A stretch of 23,405 nt of DNA, taken from positions 62,898 to 86,302 of the forward strand of contig JAQUUB010000003.1 of assembly GCA_028694115.1 (NCBI GenBank), written 5' to 3'. A program made the position numbers and the translations under genes. The DNA comes from Lachnospiraceae bacterium (GTDB lineage Bacteria; Bacillota_A; Clostridia; Lachnospirales; Lachnospiraceae). This document shows, piece after piece, positions 7,532 to 14,934 of this stretch. Position 1 is the stretch's first letter; every line of letters starts with the position of its first letter. Below the pieces are notes generated by a model, which was not told the origin of the DNA, did no database searches, and saw only the letters and a list, made by a program, of their open reading frames with translations.

Positions 7532-9007
7532 CTAGATGAAACCTTCTGCTATTTTTCTAAAAAACTCGACAAGTGGAACGGAATAAACACCAAATGTAAT
7601 AATGGCAATGCAAAATACAATTAATGGTAGTTTCATTTGCCAGGTTGGATCTTTGACCCCTACAAGTGTTTGTTCATCAAAATCTTTATCTGGAAAATAA
7701 GCTCTAATTACAGTGGTCAACATGTAAATTGCAGTAAGTAATGCTGAGAAAAGTACAACACCGATTCCAATGTATGCCATGAAACTGCCTTCCTCTACCG
7801 CTGCTGTACATAGGTTCCATTTACTGATAAATCCAGCAAAGGGCGGAATACCTACCAGCGCTAGAGATCCAATTGTAAAAGTTGCAAATACCACCGGCAT
7901 TTTGTGAGCCAATCCATCAAGCTCTCTGACATATTCTCTATTTGTTTTGCAAAGAACTGCACCTGCACAAAAAAATAATGTGATTTTTATTACTGCATGA
8001 AAGACCATATGACTTAAGCTTCCAATTAATCCAAGTGGCGTCATAAGTAATGCTCCAAAAATAACATAAGACAAATTACTAATTGTAGAGTATGCCAGTC
8101 TTCTTTTAAAGTGTGGCTCCTTTACAGCTCTTCCTGATCCAAATAGGATGGTTACAATTGCAAAGCCCATAACAACATACTGTGCCCATGTTCCTCTTAA
8201 AAAATCAGTTCCATAGCTATAATACGTAATACGAATAATTGCAAAAGCACCTGCTTTTACAACGGCAACCGCATGGAGTAATGCGGTAACTGGTGTCGGT
8301 GCAATCGAAGCAGTTGGCAGCCACCCATGAAAAGGGAAAATTCCTGCTTTTACACCAAATCCTAAGACAGCAAGAACATATACGAGTCGAAGTAAATCTT
8401 CCTTTCCTTGTATGTTTGTTCCAGTTAATACCCCACCATTTACAAAATCCATCGTAGAACCATAAGTAAAAATAAATATGAAACCAATAAATGCAAAAGA
8501 TGCACCACCAATAGCATAGAAGATATATTTTCTACCAGCTAAAATAGATTCTCTGCTCATTCCTGCCATAACAAGAGGCAATGTCACAAGAGTCAGCATT
8601 TCATAAAACATATAGAGTGTCATTAGGTTTCCTGCAAAAGCAATTCCAACAGTAACACCAAATGTCATGGTATAAAATGCAAAAAACGTATCTTCCTTTC
8701 CTATATGCTCCATATATTCAAATGCATATAGCGTCGCAAAGGGCCACAAAGCTGAAATCAAACCAGCAAATACACATGACAATCCATCAATATGAAAAGT
8801 AACTGCCAGATTTCCGGCTAAATTAATTGCCATAAAGGTGCCTTTAGGACCATATAGTAATAGTAAAAATACAAAAACTGAATTTAGTACTGTTACTATT
8901 TCCACGTAAATATTTCTACATCTTCTTGATTGAAAACGAAGTGCAGGAAGAATTGCGCCCATAATAATCGGAAGTAAAATTGGAATTATTAAAATAAACT
9001 GATTCAT
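7532..9007 (-). CDS. MrpD/NuoN-like antiporter subunit, third copy
   Basis: 491 residues from ATG 9007, which has TGAGG about seven bases upstream; an in-frame ATG at 9061 would add 18 polar residues and has no good site. Proton channel residues are intact: Glu136 (MFYEMLT), Lys220 (GFGVKAGIFPFHGW), Lys251, His337/Lys341 and Lys396 (AGFISKW). It aligns without gaps to the neighbouring gene at 9168-10643, with the same total length and the same positions for all key residues, so the two arose by duplication. It ends 19 nt before the NuoL-like gene and belongs to the same operon. Whether it carries Na+ or H+ is not visible. Confidence 0.88.
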   Translation of the reverse strand: MNQFILIIPILLPIIMGAILPALRFQSRRCRNIYVEIVTVLNSVFVFLLLLYGPKGTFMAINLAGNLAVTFHIDGLSCVFAGLISALWPFATLYAFEYMEHIGKEDTFFAFYTMTFGVTVGIAFAGNLMTLYMFYEMLTLVTLPLVMAGMSRESILAGRKYIFYAIGGASFAFIGFIFIFTYGSTMDFVNGGVLTGTNIQGKEDLLRLVYVLAVLGFGVKAGIFPFHGWLPTASIAPTPVTALLHAVAVVKAGAFAIIRITYYSYGTDFLRGTWAQYVVMGFAIVTILFGSGRAVKEPHFKRRLAYSTISNLSYVIFGALLMTPLGLIGSLSHMVFHAVIKITLFFCAGAVLCKTNREYVRELDGLAHKMPVVFATFTIGSLALVGIPPFAGFISKWNLCTAAVEEGSFMAYIGIGVVLFSALLTAIYMLTTVIRAYFPDKDFDEQTLVGVKDPTWQMKLPLIVFCIAIITFGVYSVPLVEFFRKIAEGFI

Positions 9008-9074
9008 TTTTAACCTCATTTCTGCACTGCTTTTTACGAAAGTTTGTGTGCACAGCGGCACAAGTAATCAATGA

Positions 9075-9157
9075 GAAGAACGCTCCGCGTTCTTCCTGTG
9101 TGAGATTTAGTAATTCTTAGGAGCAGTTTTGTTGCTCCTTAGAATTACTTCTCACAC
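9075..9157. repeat. tandem palindromes in the spacer between two antiporter genes
   Basis: The 160-nt gap 9008-9167 is the only sizeable one inside the operon. It holds two hairpins: a perfect 9-bp stem GAAGAACGC/GCGTTCTTC with a 3-nt loop (9075-9095), and a long stem 9098-9157 made of 7 bp (GTGTGAG/CTCACAC), 9 bp (AGTAATTCT/AGAATTACT) and 7 bp (AGGAGCA/TGCTCCT) around a 7-nt loop, with small internal mismatches. No U-tract follows in either direction. It could be a mobile palindromic element or an mRNA-processing/stability site; no second copy was noticed in the window. Confidence 0.6.
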
Positions 9158-9167
9158 TTACCTCCTA

Positions 9168-10643
9168 TTAGATAATGGCAGATATGATTGTCTGCAAGAA
9201 ATTAGTTAACATAGTTGGAAACATTCCTAACAATACAGCTCCTGCTGTAAGAATTACCATGGGAACCACCATATACCATAAAGGTTCCATATTTTCTAAT
9301 GTTTCATAATGAAAATCATCACCTGGAAAAAATCCCTTCATACTAATGGTAATTAAATAGCCTGCTGTAAGCAAGGCACTCACTATTAAAATAATAGGTC
9401 CAAGCCATGACAATATTGGAATTGCAGTTTCTAAGGATCCCGTTGCCAGATACCATTTACTTAGAAATGCGCTTGTCGGTGGAATTCCCACAAGTGTAAG
9501 GGAAGCTAAGGTGAAGCACCACATGGTAACAGGCATTCGTTTTCCAATCCCCGTCAGCTCACAAACATTTTTCTTTCCGGTTTTGAAAATAATTGCTCCA
9601 GCTGCAAAGAATAATACGCTCTTAACCATGGAGTGAAAAATTATATGCATAAGTCCACCCATCAGACCAATCGGATTCATTAAAAAAATACCAAATAAGA
9701 TATATGATACCTGACTCACTGTTGAATAAGCTAACCGTTTTTTCAATGCAGGCTCTTTATATGCCATCATGGATCCCATTAAAATAGTCAAAAGAGTGAA
9801 TGAAATAGCGCAATACTGTACCCACGTTCCGCGTAGGAAATCAGCACCAATTAAATAGTAGAGATAGCGTATGATTACGAAAACACCCATTTTTGTCATA
9901 ATACTAGATAGAAAAGCAGAAGCCGGTGCGGGTGCAACTGGATGTGCCGTAGGAAGCCACCCATGTAATGGAAACATTCCTGCCTTTGAACCAAATCCTA
10001 TGATTACAAGTAAGGTTACGATAAGAAGCGAGGTTTCATGACCACTGACTTTTGTAAGATTTAAGACTCCACCAGGTGTAAATGCTAAACTTGTTCCGTA
10101 AGAATAGATAAAAACAAATCCCGAAAATCCAAGAAACGCCCCGCCTATCGAATAGAACAAGTACTTCTTACCAGCTTTAATTGCCTCTTTGCTTAAGGAG
10201 TGTAATACCATTGGCAAACCAGCCAATGTCATAAACTCATAGAAAATATACATAGTAATCAGATTACCCGCAAAACATATTCCCAAAATTGCTGATAACG
10301 CTAATAAAAAGGCTGTATCATATCTTCCTTCATTCTTCTCATGCTTCATATACTCAAAAGAATAAATGGCACTCATCAACCACATAAATGAGACCAGTAC
10401 AGCAAATAAGGCTCCTAATTGATCCAGATGAAAATAGATAGGAATATCCTTTGTAAGATTCCATAAAAGCAACTCTGTATTTCCCTGATACACTGTATAC
10501 AAAACTGATACAAATGTCAGTATGATGACAAGTAATACATAACCGTTTCTTTTCCTTCTATCCTTTAAATTTTTCTGTAAGGGCAGAAAAATCCCCCCTA
10601 CTAAAGGGAGTAAAATGGTTATAGGTATCATTACTTTTTCCAT
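9168..10643 (-). CDS. MrpD/NuoN-like antiporter subunit, second copy
   Basis: 491-residue, about 14-helix protein of the proton-conducting transporter family. Key residues: Glu136 (IFYEFMT), Lys220 (GFGSKAGMFPLHGW), Lys251 (MTKMG), His337/Lys341 (HSMVKS) and Lys396 (SAFLSKW). It matches the gene at 7532-9007 without gaps. The ATG at 10643 has GGAG seven bases upstream and follows the mrpD stop by 29 nt. Both copies share an EYMxH motif after TM3 and PTAxxAPxPxxA after TM7, closer to MrpD/HyfB-type than to mrpD at 10673-12166. It would provide an additional ion path in the antiporter complex. The exact slot in the complex is an inference. Confidence 0.88.
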   Translation of the reverse strand: MEKVMIPITILLPLVGGIFLPLQKNLKDRRKRNGYVLLVIILTFVSVLYTVYQGNTELLLWNLTKDIPIYFHLDQLGALFAVLVSFMWLMSAIYSFEYMKHEKNEGRYDTAFLLALSAILGICFAGNLITMYIFYEFMTLAGLPMVLHSLSKEAIKAGKKYLFYSIGGAFLGFSGFVFIYSYGTSLAFTPGGVLNLTKVSGHETSLLIVTLLVIIGFGSKAGMFPLHGWLPTAHPVAPAPASAFLSSIMTKMGVFVIIRYLYYLIGADFLRGTWVQYCAISFTLLTILMGSMMAYKEPALKKRLAYSTVSQVSYILFGIFLMNPIGLMGGLMHIIFHSMVKSVLFFAAGAIIFKTGKKNVCELTGIGKRMPVTMWCFTLASLTLVGIPPTSAFLSKWYLATGSLETAIPILSWLGPIILIVSALLTAGYLITISMKGFFPGDDFHYETLENMEPLWYMVVPMVILTAGAVLLGMFPTMLTNFLQTIISAII

Positions 10644-10672
10644 AATTACACTCCGTTCTTTCTATCAGTTAA

Positions 10673-12166
10673 TTAGCTAAACATGAATAGACCATTTAAG
10701 ATTGCATTGGCAATTGGATAGGACAATGTTCCTAATACGATATTTAAAGCTACAAATAAAACAATTGAAATCACCATTGTAAAAGATGGTTTGTATAAAG
10801 GATTATACATATGTGCATTTCTTGGTGTATAAATAGAGATTACCGCGCGGATAAAATAAATGGCATTTAGAATCGTACTAACAGCTAATGTGATCATTGC
10901 AATCTCCATCTTCACATTGCTTGCAGTAAGTGCTGCCTCTGCAAAGTATACTTTGGATGTAAAACCCGCAAAAAGAGGAATCCCTACCATTGAGAAAGCA
11001 CCCACAGCAAATCCAACACCTGCTATTTTATTTCTAAACCCGGATCCTTTTAGGTCTGTAAAATCTTTACTTCCTTCTGATACTTCACTTAATCCACTCG
11101 CCGAAATAAATAACATAGATTTTGATGCTGCATGGGACATCATGTGAAAGATTGCGGCAACCATTCCTGAGGTATTCCCGATACCAATTCCCATATAAAT
11201 ATATCCAATCTGGGCAACGGAAGAATATGCAATTAACCGTCTTATGTCATGCTGACGTATTGCTGACAGTGACCCCATAATCATTCCAACAATACCAAAA
11301 ATAAACAAGATATTTGTAATCTTATGTCCGACCATAACATCTAGTCCAATCACTCGATAAAAAATCTTAATTAATAAAAAAATATATCCTTTGCTAACTA
11401 AGCTGGATAAAATGGCACTTGAGGATGCTGTTGAATATCCATATGCATCGGGAAGCCAGGAATGAAAAGGATACAATGCACTTTTTATTGCAAGACCAAC
11501 ACTCATGAGTGCAATGACTACCGTAAGTGGTATAGCATACTCACCTGTTATTGTAAGTTTCGAAACCTCTTCCTTAATATTAGACATTAATAAATGACCT
11601 GTTAAATCGTAAATCATACAAATGCCAATCAGAAGCAAACCCGATCCTAAAAGGCTCATAATCATGTACTTTGTTGCTGCAACTAACGTATGACCATTCG
11701 TTCTTATCATAATAAGCGCACAGGCCGCTATCGTATTGATTTCTACAAATACATAGGCTGTGAAAATATCATTTGTATAGATTAGTGATAAAAGAGAACT
11801 CAGCATAAGATCTACCATTATAAAATAGAGATTCATTCTCGATTCATCAATATCTAGATCAAGTGCTTTCATACCACCCAGAATAGATAAAAACATAATG
11901 ATACAAAAAAACAACGCAAGTAACCCTTCTAAAGTTCCTGCTCGAAGTTCATTTCCCCATGGTGCCGGGAAACGTCCCATAACATACACAAAGTATCCTC
12001 CAGTTTTTACTGTAAACAAGAGCACAAAGGCTGACATTACACCTACGGCGCTAATTAATACAACGCTTAATCTTTTTGCTGCCTTCCCGCTCAGTGCTGA
12101 AGAAATAATTCCACAAAGGAGACATAAAATAATACTCAGTGGAGGAAAATTCTGTATAAGCTGCAT
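10673..12166 (-). CDS. mrpD: Mrp antiporter subunit D
   Basis: 497-residue antiporter-like membrane subunit. It follows mrpC directly (mrpC stop at 12168, AAGGAGG inside the mrpC end, ATG at 12166), the standard C-D order of Mrp and Mbh loci. Conserved residues: Glu142 (VFVEINT), Lys228 (GLAIKSALYPFHSWLPDAYG), Lys259 (LVSKG), His345/Lys349 and Lys405 (GFTSKVYF). The phrase SALYPFHSWLPDAYGYS is characteristic of MrpD/MbhH and separates it from the two copies downstream. In the known complexes this subunit sits next to MrpC and conducts H+ (and perhaps exchanges Na+). Confidence 0.9.
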   Translation of the reverse strand: MQLIQNFPPLSIILCLLCGIISSALSGKAAKRLSVVLISAVGVMSAFVLLFTVKTGGYFVYVMGRFPAPWGNELRAGTLEGLLALFFCIIMFLSILGGMKALDLDIDESRMNLYFIMVDLMLSSLLSLIYTNDIFTAYVFVEINTIAACALIMIRTNGHTLVAATKYMIMSLLGSGLLLIGICMIYDLTGHLLMSNIKEEVSKLTITGEYAIPLTVVIALMSVGLAIKSALYPFHSWLPDAYGYSTASSSAILSSLVSKGYIFLLIKIFYRVIGLDVMVGHKITNILFIFGIVGMIMGSLSAIRQHDIRRLIAYSSVAQIGYIYMGIGIGNTSGMVAAIFHMMSHAASKSMLFISASGLSEVSEGSKDFTDLKGSGFRNKIAGVGFAVGAFSMVGIPLFAGFTSKVYFAEAALTASNVKMEIAMITLAVSTILNAIYFIRAVISIYTPRNAHMYNPLYKPSFTMVISIVLFVALNIVLGTLSYPIANAILNGLFMFS

Positions 12167-12167
12167 C

Positions 12168-12542
12168 TTATAAATCCTCCTTTTTTGCCTTCATGGATAT
12201 TAAATCAATATCCAACGTATGATATCTCCTATATAATCGTACCGTGAGGGCCAACATTAAGGATGTAACACTTACCGATACAACAATACCTGTAAGTACG
12301 AGTCCTGTTGGAATCGGATTGATATATGCTTCCACATCTTGAACACCATTTACAACGATTGGTGCTTTTCTTCCTACAACATAGCCTTTCGACGCCAGAA
12401 ACAGATAAATAGCTGTATCCATTACATTAAATCCCATGATCTTCTTAATTATGTTTCTATGAAGCAAAAGAGTTGTAAATCCTACCGTAAATAAAACCAT
12501 TGCCACTGTTTCATAATAATTTGTAAATAAATTAGGTCCCAT
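12168..12542 (-). CDS. mrpC: Mrp antiporter subunit C (NuoK-like)
   Basis: 124 residues, three membrane helices (about 10-30, 36-55, 80-105), then a polar C-terminal tail of about 15 residues. The family core NPIPTGLVLTGIVVSVSVT corresponds to the usual D/NPLPQALVLTAIV of MrpC/MbhG; here Gln-Ala is replaced by Thr-Gly. GFNVMDTAIYLFL matches the helix-2 motif. The start ATG is at 12542, three bases after the preceding stop, with AAAGGAGG lying in the end of the upstream gene. It is slightly longer than typical (about 113) because of a loop at 60-73. Confidence 0.88.
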   Translation of the reverse strand: MGPNLFTNYYETVAMVLFTVGFTTLLLHRNIIKKIMGFNVMDTAIYLFLASKGYVVGRKAPIVVNGVQDVEAYINPIPTGLVLTGIVVSVSVTSLMLALTVRLYRRYHTLDIDLISMKAKKEDL

Positions 12543-12545
12543 TAC

Positions 12546-13532
12546 TCAAAGACCTCCTTTTCTAAATAGCGCATAAAATGCATACATCGTGCAAGCTACC
12601 TCTGTACCCACAAAGATATTAATAAATAAAATCAGTCCACTACTCAAAATTTTCCCAGGTATTCCAAGTGGTATTCCATTATTAATTCCGTTTGCTCCTG
12701 TATAGAAATAATAGCTTAATGAACAAACATAAAAACATAGAGCACTTATTTTGGCAACTTTATATACTGTTTCATTAAAAAATTGTTCTGTTTTCTTAAA
12801 TCCAAATGCACTTACATATAAGATTAATCCAGCACCTAACATGGCACCTCCAGAAAATCCTCCTCCCGGAGAAAGGTGTCCATTTAAAATAACATAAATT
12901 CCAAATATAAAAACACTTGGAACTAAGACTGCTGCTACTTTTTGTAATATCACATCATTCTTTGGCTCATATCTACGGTCATCTGCATCCGCTACATCTT
13001 TTTGCTTTCCTTCTGCAACAAAAAGTAAAATCATAACACAGCTTGCCGCTATAAAAAGCACATGTGTTTCACCCATCGTATCGAATCCTCTATAATTAAG
13101 AATCAACCCGGTAACAATATTAACGGCCCCTGTTTCTTGAACTCCATTTTCTATATATCTTGCTGCTACTTCATTATTGACTGGATTATCTGGTGCACCA
13201 AACTCAGGTAAATAAGAAACCGTCATTAATAACAGTACCATTATACTTCCACCAATTATTACTGATAACACAACATAGATTCTGTGAAATAATACAATTC
13301 CCCTTTTCTGTGGCCAATTTTCATATTTTTGCAGTAATAGCAGCTCATCTTCTTTTTGCTGTTTACTTAAATAGTCCTCCATAAAGCCTTCCTCTTTTAT
13401 AGAGGTAGACTCTGCCATTTCTTGTTTTTGTAAAATTTCTTCTTGAAAATCCGATAAGGAATCCCCACCATTTACAAAGTTTTCAATTTTGCTCCAAAGA
13501 GTACGATTATAATCACTCCTCTTCTTGCTCAT
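12546..13532 (-). CDS. mrpB: fused MbhE-MrpB (MnhB) antiporter subunit with hydrophilic N-terminal extension
   Basis: 328 residues from ATG 13532 (GAGGAGG six bases upstream; the ATG at 13553 lacks a site). Three parts are seen. Residues 1-75 are highly charged and without membrane helices. Residues about 78-175 hold two helices around the motif NYRGFDTMGETHVL, the hallmark of the MbhE domain (in classic Mrp this is the tail of MrpA). Residues about 193-328 are the MnhB domain with SPGGGFSGGAM. In Pyrococcus Mbh the last two parts are the separate subunits MbhE and MbhF. The gene overlaps the DUF4040 gene by 20 nt and precedes mrpC by 3 nt. The charged N-terminal region has no counterpart in the families I know. 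Confidence 0.85.
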   Translation of the reverse strand: MSKKRSDYNRTLWSKIENFVNGGDSLSDFQEEILQKQEMAESTSIKEEGFMEDYLSKQQKEDELLLLQKYENWPQKRGIVLFHRIYVVLSVIIGGSIMVLLLMTVSYLPEFGAPDNPVNNEVAARYIENGVQETGAVNIVTGLILNYRGFDTMGETHVLFIAASCVMILLFVAEGKQKDVADADDRRYEPKNDVILQKVAAVLVPSVFIFGIYVILNGHLSPGGGFSGGAMLGAGLILYVSAFGFKKTEQFFNETVYKVAKISALCFYVCSLSYYFYTGANGINNGIPLGIPGKILSSGLILFINIFVGTEVACTMYAFYALFRKGGL

Positions 13533-13776
13533 TTTCTGCCTCCTCAATTGCATGTATCTTTTTTAGTGTGATAAAAAACAAAACACTTGTCACACCAGCA
13601 CCAACAGCTGCCTCTGTAATTGCTAAATCTGGAGACTCCAAAACGATCCAGATAATACTCATAATCAAACTGTATGCCATAAAGATCACTATTGAAGTTA
13701 AAATATTTTTATGAAGACATGCCGCTATCGCACAGACAACCAGAAATCCTAATAAAAGTAAAATAAACAAGATCAT
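13513..13776 (-). CDS. MbhD-like (DUF4040) antiporter subunit, equivalent to part of the MrpA C-terminus
   Basis: 87 residues with three short membrane helices (about 2-20, 24-45, 55-70) and an acidic tail. The motif ESPDLAITEAAVGAGVTSVLFF (two thirds through) is the DUF4040/MbhD signature; its acidic residues (Glu47, Asp50, Glu55) lie in the lateral ion path of Mbh and Mrp structures. In classic Mrp operons this domain is fused to MrpA; here it stands alone, as in Mbh hydrogenases. Start and mrpG stop overlap in ATGA (13773-13776), implying translational coupling; GAGGTG lies eight bases upstream. Confidence 0.87.
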   Translation of the reverse strand: MILFILLLLGFLVVCAIAACLHKNILTSIVIFMAYSLIMSIIWIVLESPDLAITEAAVGAGVTSVLFFITLKKIHAIEEAENEQEEE

Positions 13777-14099
13777 TCAGACCGCACCTCACATTCCTCT
13801 CTAATCATATCTTCATCAATTGTTATTTCCATTCTGCTAAGTACATGACTAGAAACAGAGGATGCCATCCATAAAAATAGTAAAATCATTACTGCTTTTA
13901 GTGAAAACATCGAAAAACCCCTAATGATAATTGTACCGAGTGTAATAAGTCCAAATGCTAATGTATCACCGATTGCAGCAGAATGCATTCGATTTAAGAC
14001 AAACTTGAATTTATAAACTCCAAATACAGCAATGATCTCCATCACAATGCCAAAGGTAATAAAAAAAGCAGCAAATATAAAACGAATCCATTCTATCAT
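13773..14099 (-). CDS. mrpG: Mrp antiporter subunit G
   Basis: 108 residues, three membrane helices, MnhG/PhaG family. The core reads FGVYKFKFVLNRMHSAAIGDTLAFGLITLG, matching the family pattern of aromatic-Pro/Lys, RMH, then a G-TLG helix. Residue D in IGDTL replaces a small residue seen in many homologs. Start ATG 14099 overlaps the mrpF stop in ATGA and has AAAGGAGG upstream. The acidic C-terminal tail probably lies in the cytosol. It belongs to the E-F-G trio found at the head of Mbh operons. Confidence 0.88.
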   Translation of the reverse strand: MIEWIRFIFAAFFITFGIVMEIIAVFGVYKFKFVLNRMHSAAIGDTLAFGLITLGTIIIRGFSMFSLKAVMILLFLWMASSVSSHVLSRMEITIDEDMIREECEVRSE

Positions 14100-14419
14100 G
14101 ATGTTTCTTCCTCCTTTTGTTTATTATGATTACTATTTTCTAAATGAACCCCCATATAAACTTTACTTAAAATTACAACTGCCAAGAAGCTTATCATAGC
14201 GTAAACGGAACCTATATCTAATAAATAATCTTCTTTCATTTTCAATGATAAAATGAAAACAATCATAATTGTCATAGTTCCTATCATGTTAATTGCCATA
14301 ATGCGATCTGCTATTCTAGGTCCTATTACTGCACGAATTAAAGCACAGATAATGAGGATTGCTAAAACGATCATGGCACTGATAAATAGTACTTCATAAG
14401 ATTTTTCTAAACCACTCAT
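14096..14419 (-). CDS. mrpF: Mrp antiporter subunit F
   Basis: 107 residues, three membrane helices. The conserved segment GPRIADRIMAINMIGT matches the GPxxxDRxxAxD/N motif of MnhF/PhaF; the Asp in it is functionally important in studied MrpF proteins. The acidic residues of MKEDYLLDIG follow in the loop before helix 3, also as in the family. Start at ATG 14419, five bases after the mrpE stop; AAAGGT is about 12 bases upstream, a weak site, and translational coupling with mrpE is likely. Confidence 0.88.
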   Translation of the reverse strand: MSGLEKSYEVLFISAMIVLAILIICALIRAVIGPRIADRIMAINMIGTMTIMIVFILSLKMKEDYLLDIGSVYAMISFLAVVILSKVYMGVHLENSNHNKQKEEETS

Positions 14420-14424
14420 ATCTA

Positions 14425-14901
14425 TTAACCTAGACCTTTCATTTTTCTTTCAATTTGGAATAGCTTTTTAACAAAAATGGATTCGAAAATACCCTCAGCC
14501 AGATCGGAATCCAAGCAATGTACCCTGTATTCATCCCCTTCAAGGCTAACGGTAATTGTTCCAGGCGTAAGTGTAATTGAATTTGCAAGGATTACTTTTG
14601 CAATATCTGTTTGCAGTGGAACATTAAAATGAATTAATTGAGGCTCTATTTCTATTTTCTGATTCAATATATATTTTGCTGTTACAAAATTTGCTTTTAT
14701 GATTTCCCAGATTAATAGCAAAGCGTATTCCAATAGAAGTGGAAGGATTTTGATAAGTATTATTTCCTTTTTTATACTATAATCCATAAATTTACAAACA
14801 AAGAAAAAGATTGCCGCTGATATTCCAATACCAAACAAAGCAATCTCTGTAGATATTGTTCCATTAAAAATAATCCAGAGTAAAAAAAATAAAATAAACA
14901 T
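14425..14901 (-). CDS. mrpE: Mrp antiporter subunit E
   Basis: 158 residues, MnhE family: two or three N-terminal membrane helices (about 1-35, 48-70) and a soluble C-terminal half with LANSITLTPGTITV (about 105-118), the family signature. The ATG at 14901 has AGGAAGGGAA upstream. It is the first antiporter gene; only 33 nt separate it from the stop of the diguanylate cyclase gene, with no terminator and no clear promoter, so the operon most likely starts at the cyclase promoter. Confidence 0.9.
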   Translation of the reverse strand: MFILFFLLWIIFNGTISTEIALFGIGISAAIFFFVCKFMDYSIKKEIILIKILPLLLEYALLLIWEIIKANFVTAKYILNQKIEIEPQLIHFNVPLQTDIAKVILANSITLTPGTITVSLEGDEYRVHCLDSDLAEGIFESIFVKKLFQIERKMKGLG

Positions 14902-14934
14902 AAAATACCGTTCCCTTCCTATATACTACGCATT

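Noticed and set aside
9008..9061. Longer N-terminus for the antiporter gene at 7532-9007 starting at ATG 9061.
   Set aside because: The extra 18 residues are polar, have no ribosome binding site, and the shorter form matches its paralog at exactly the same length.
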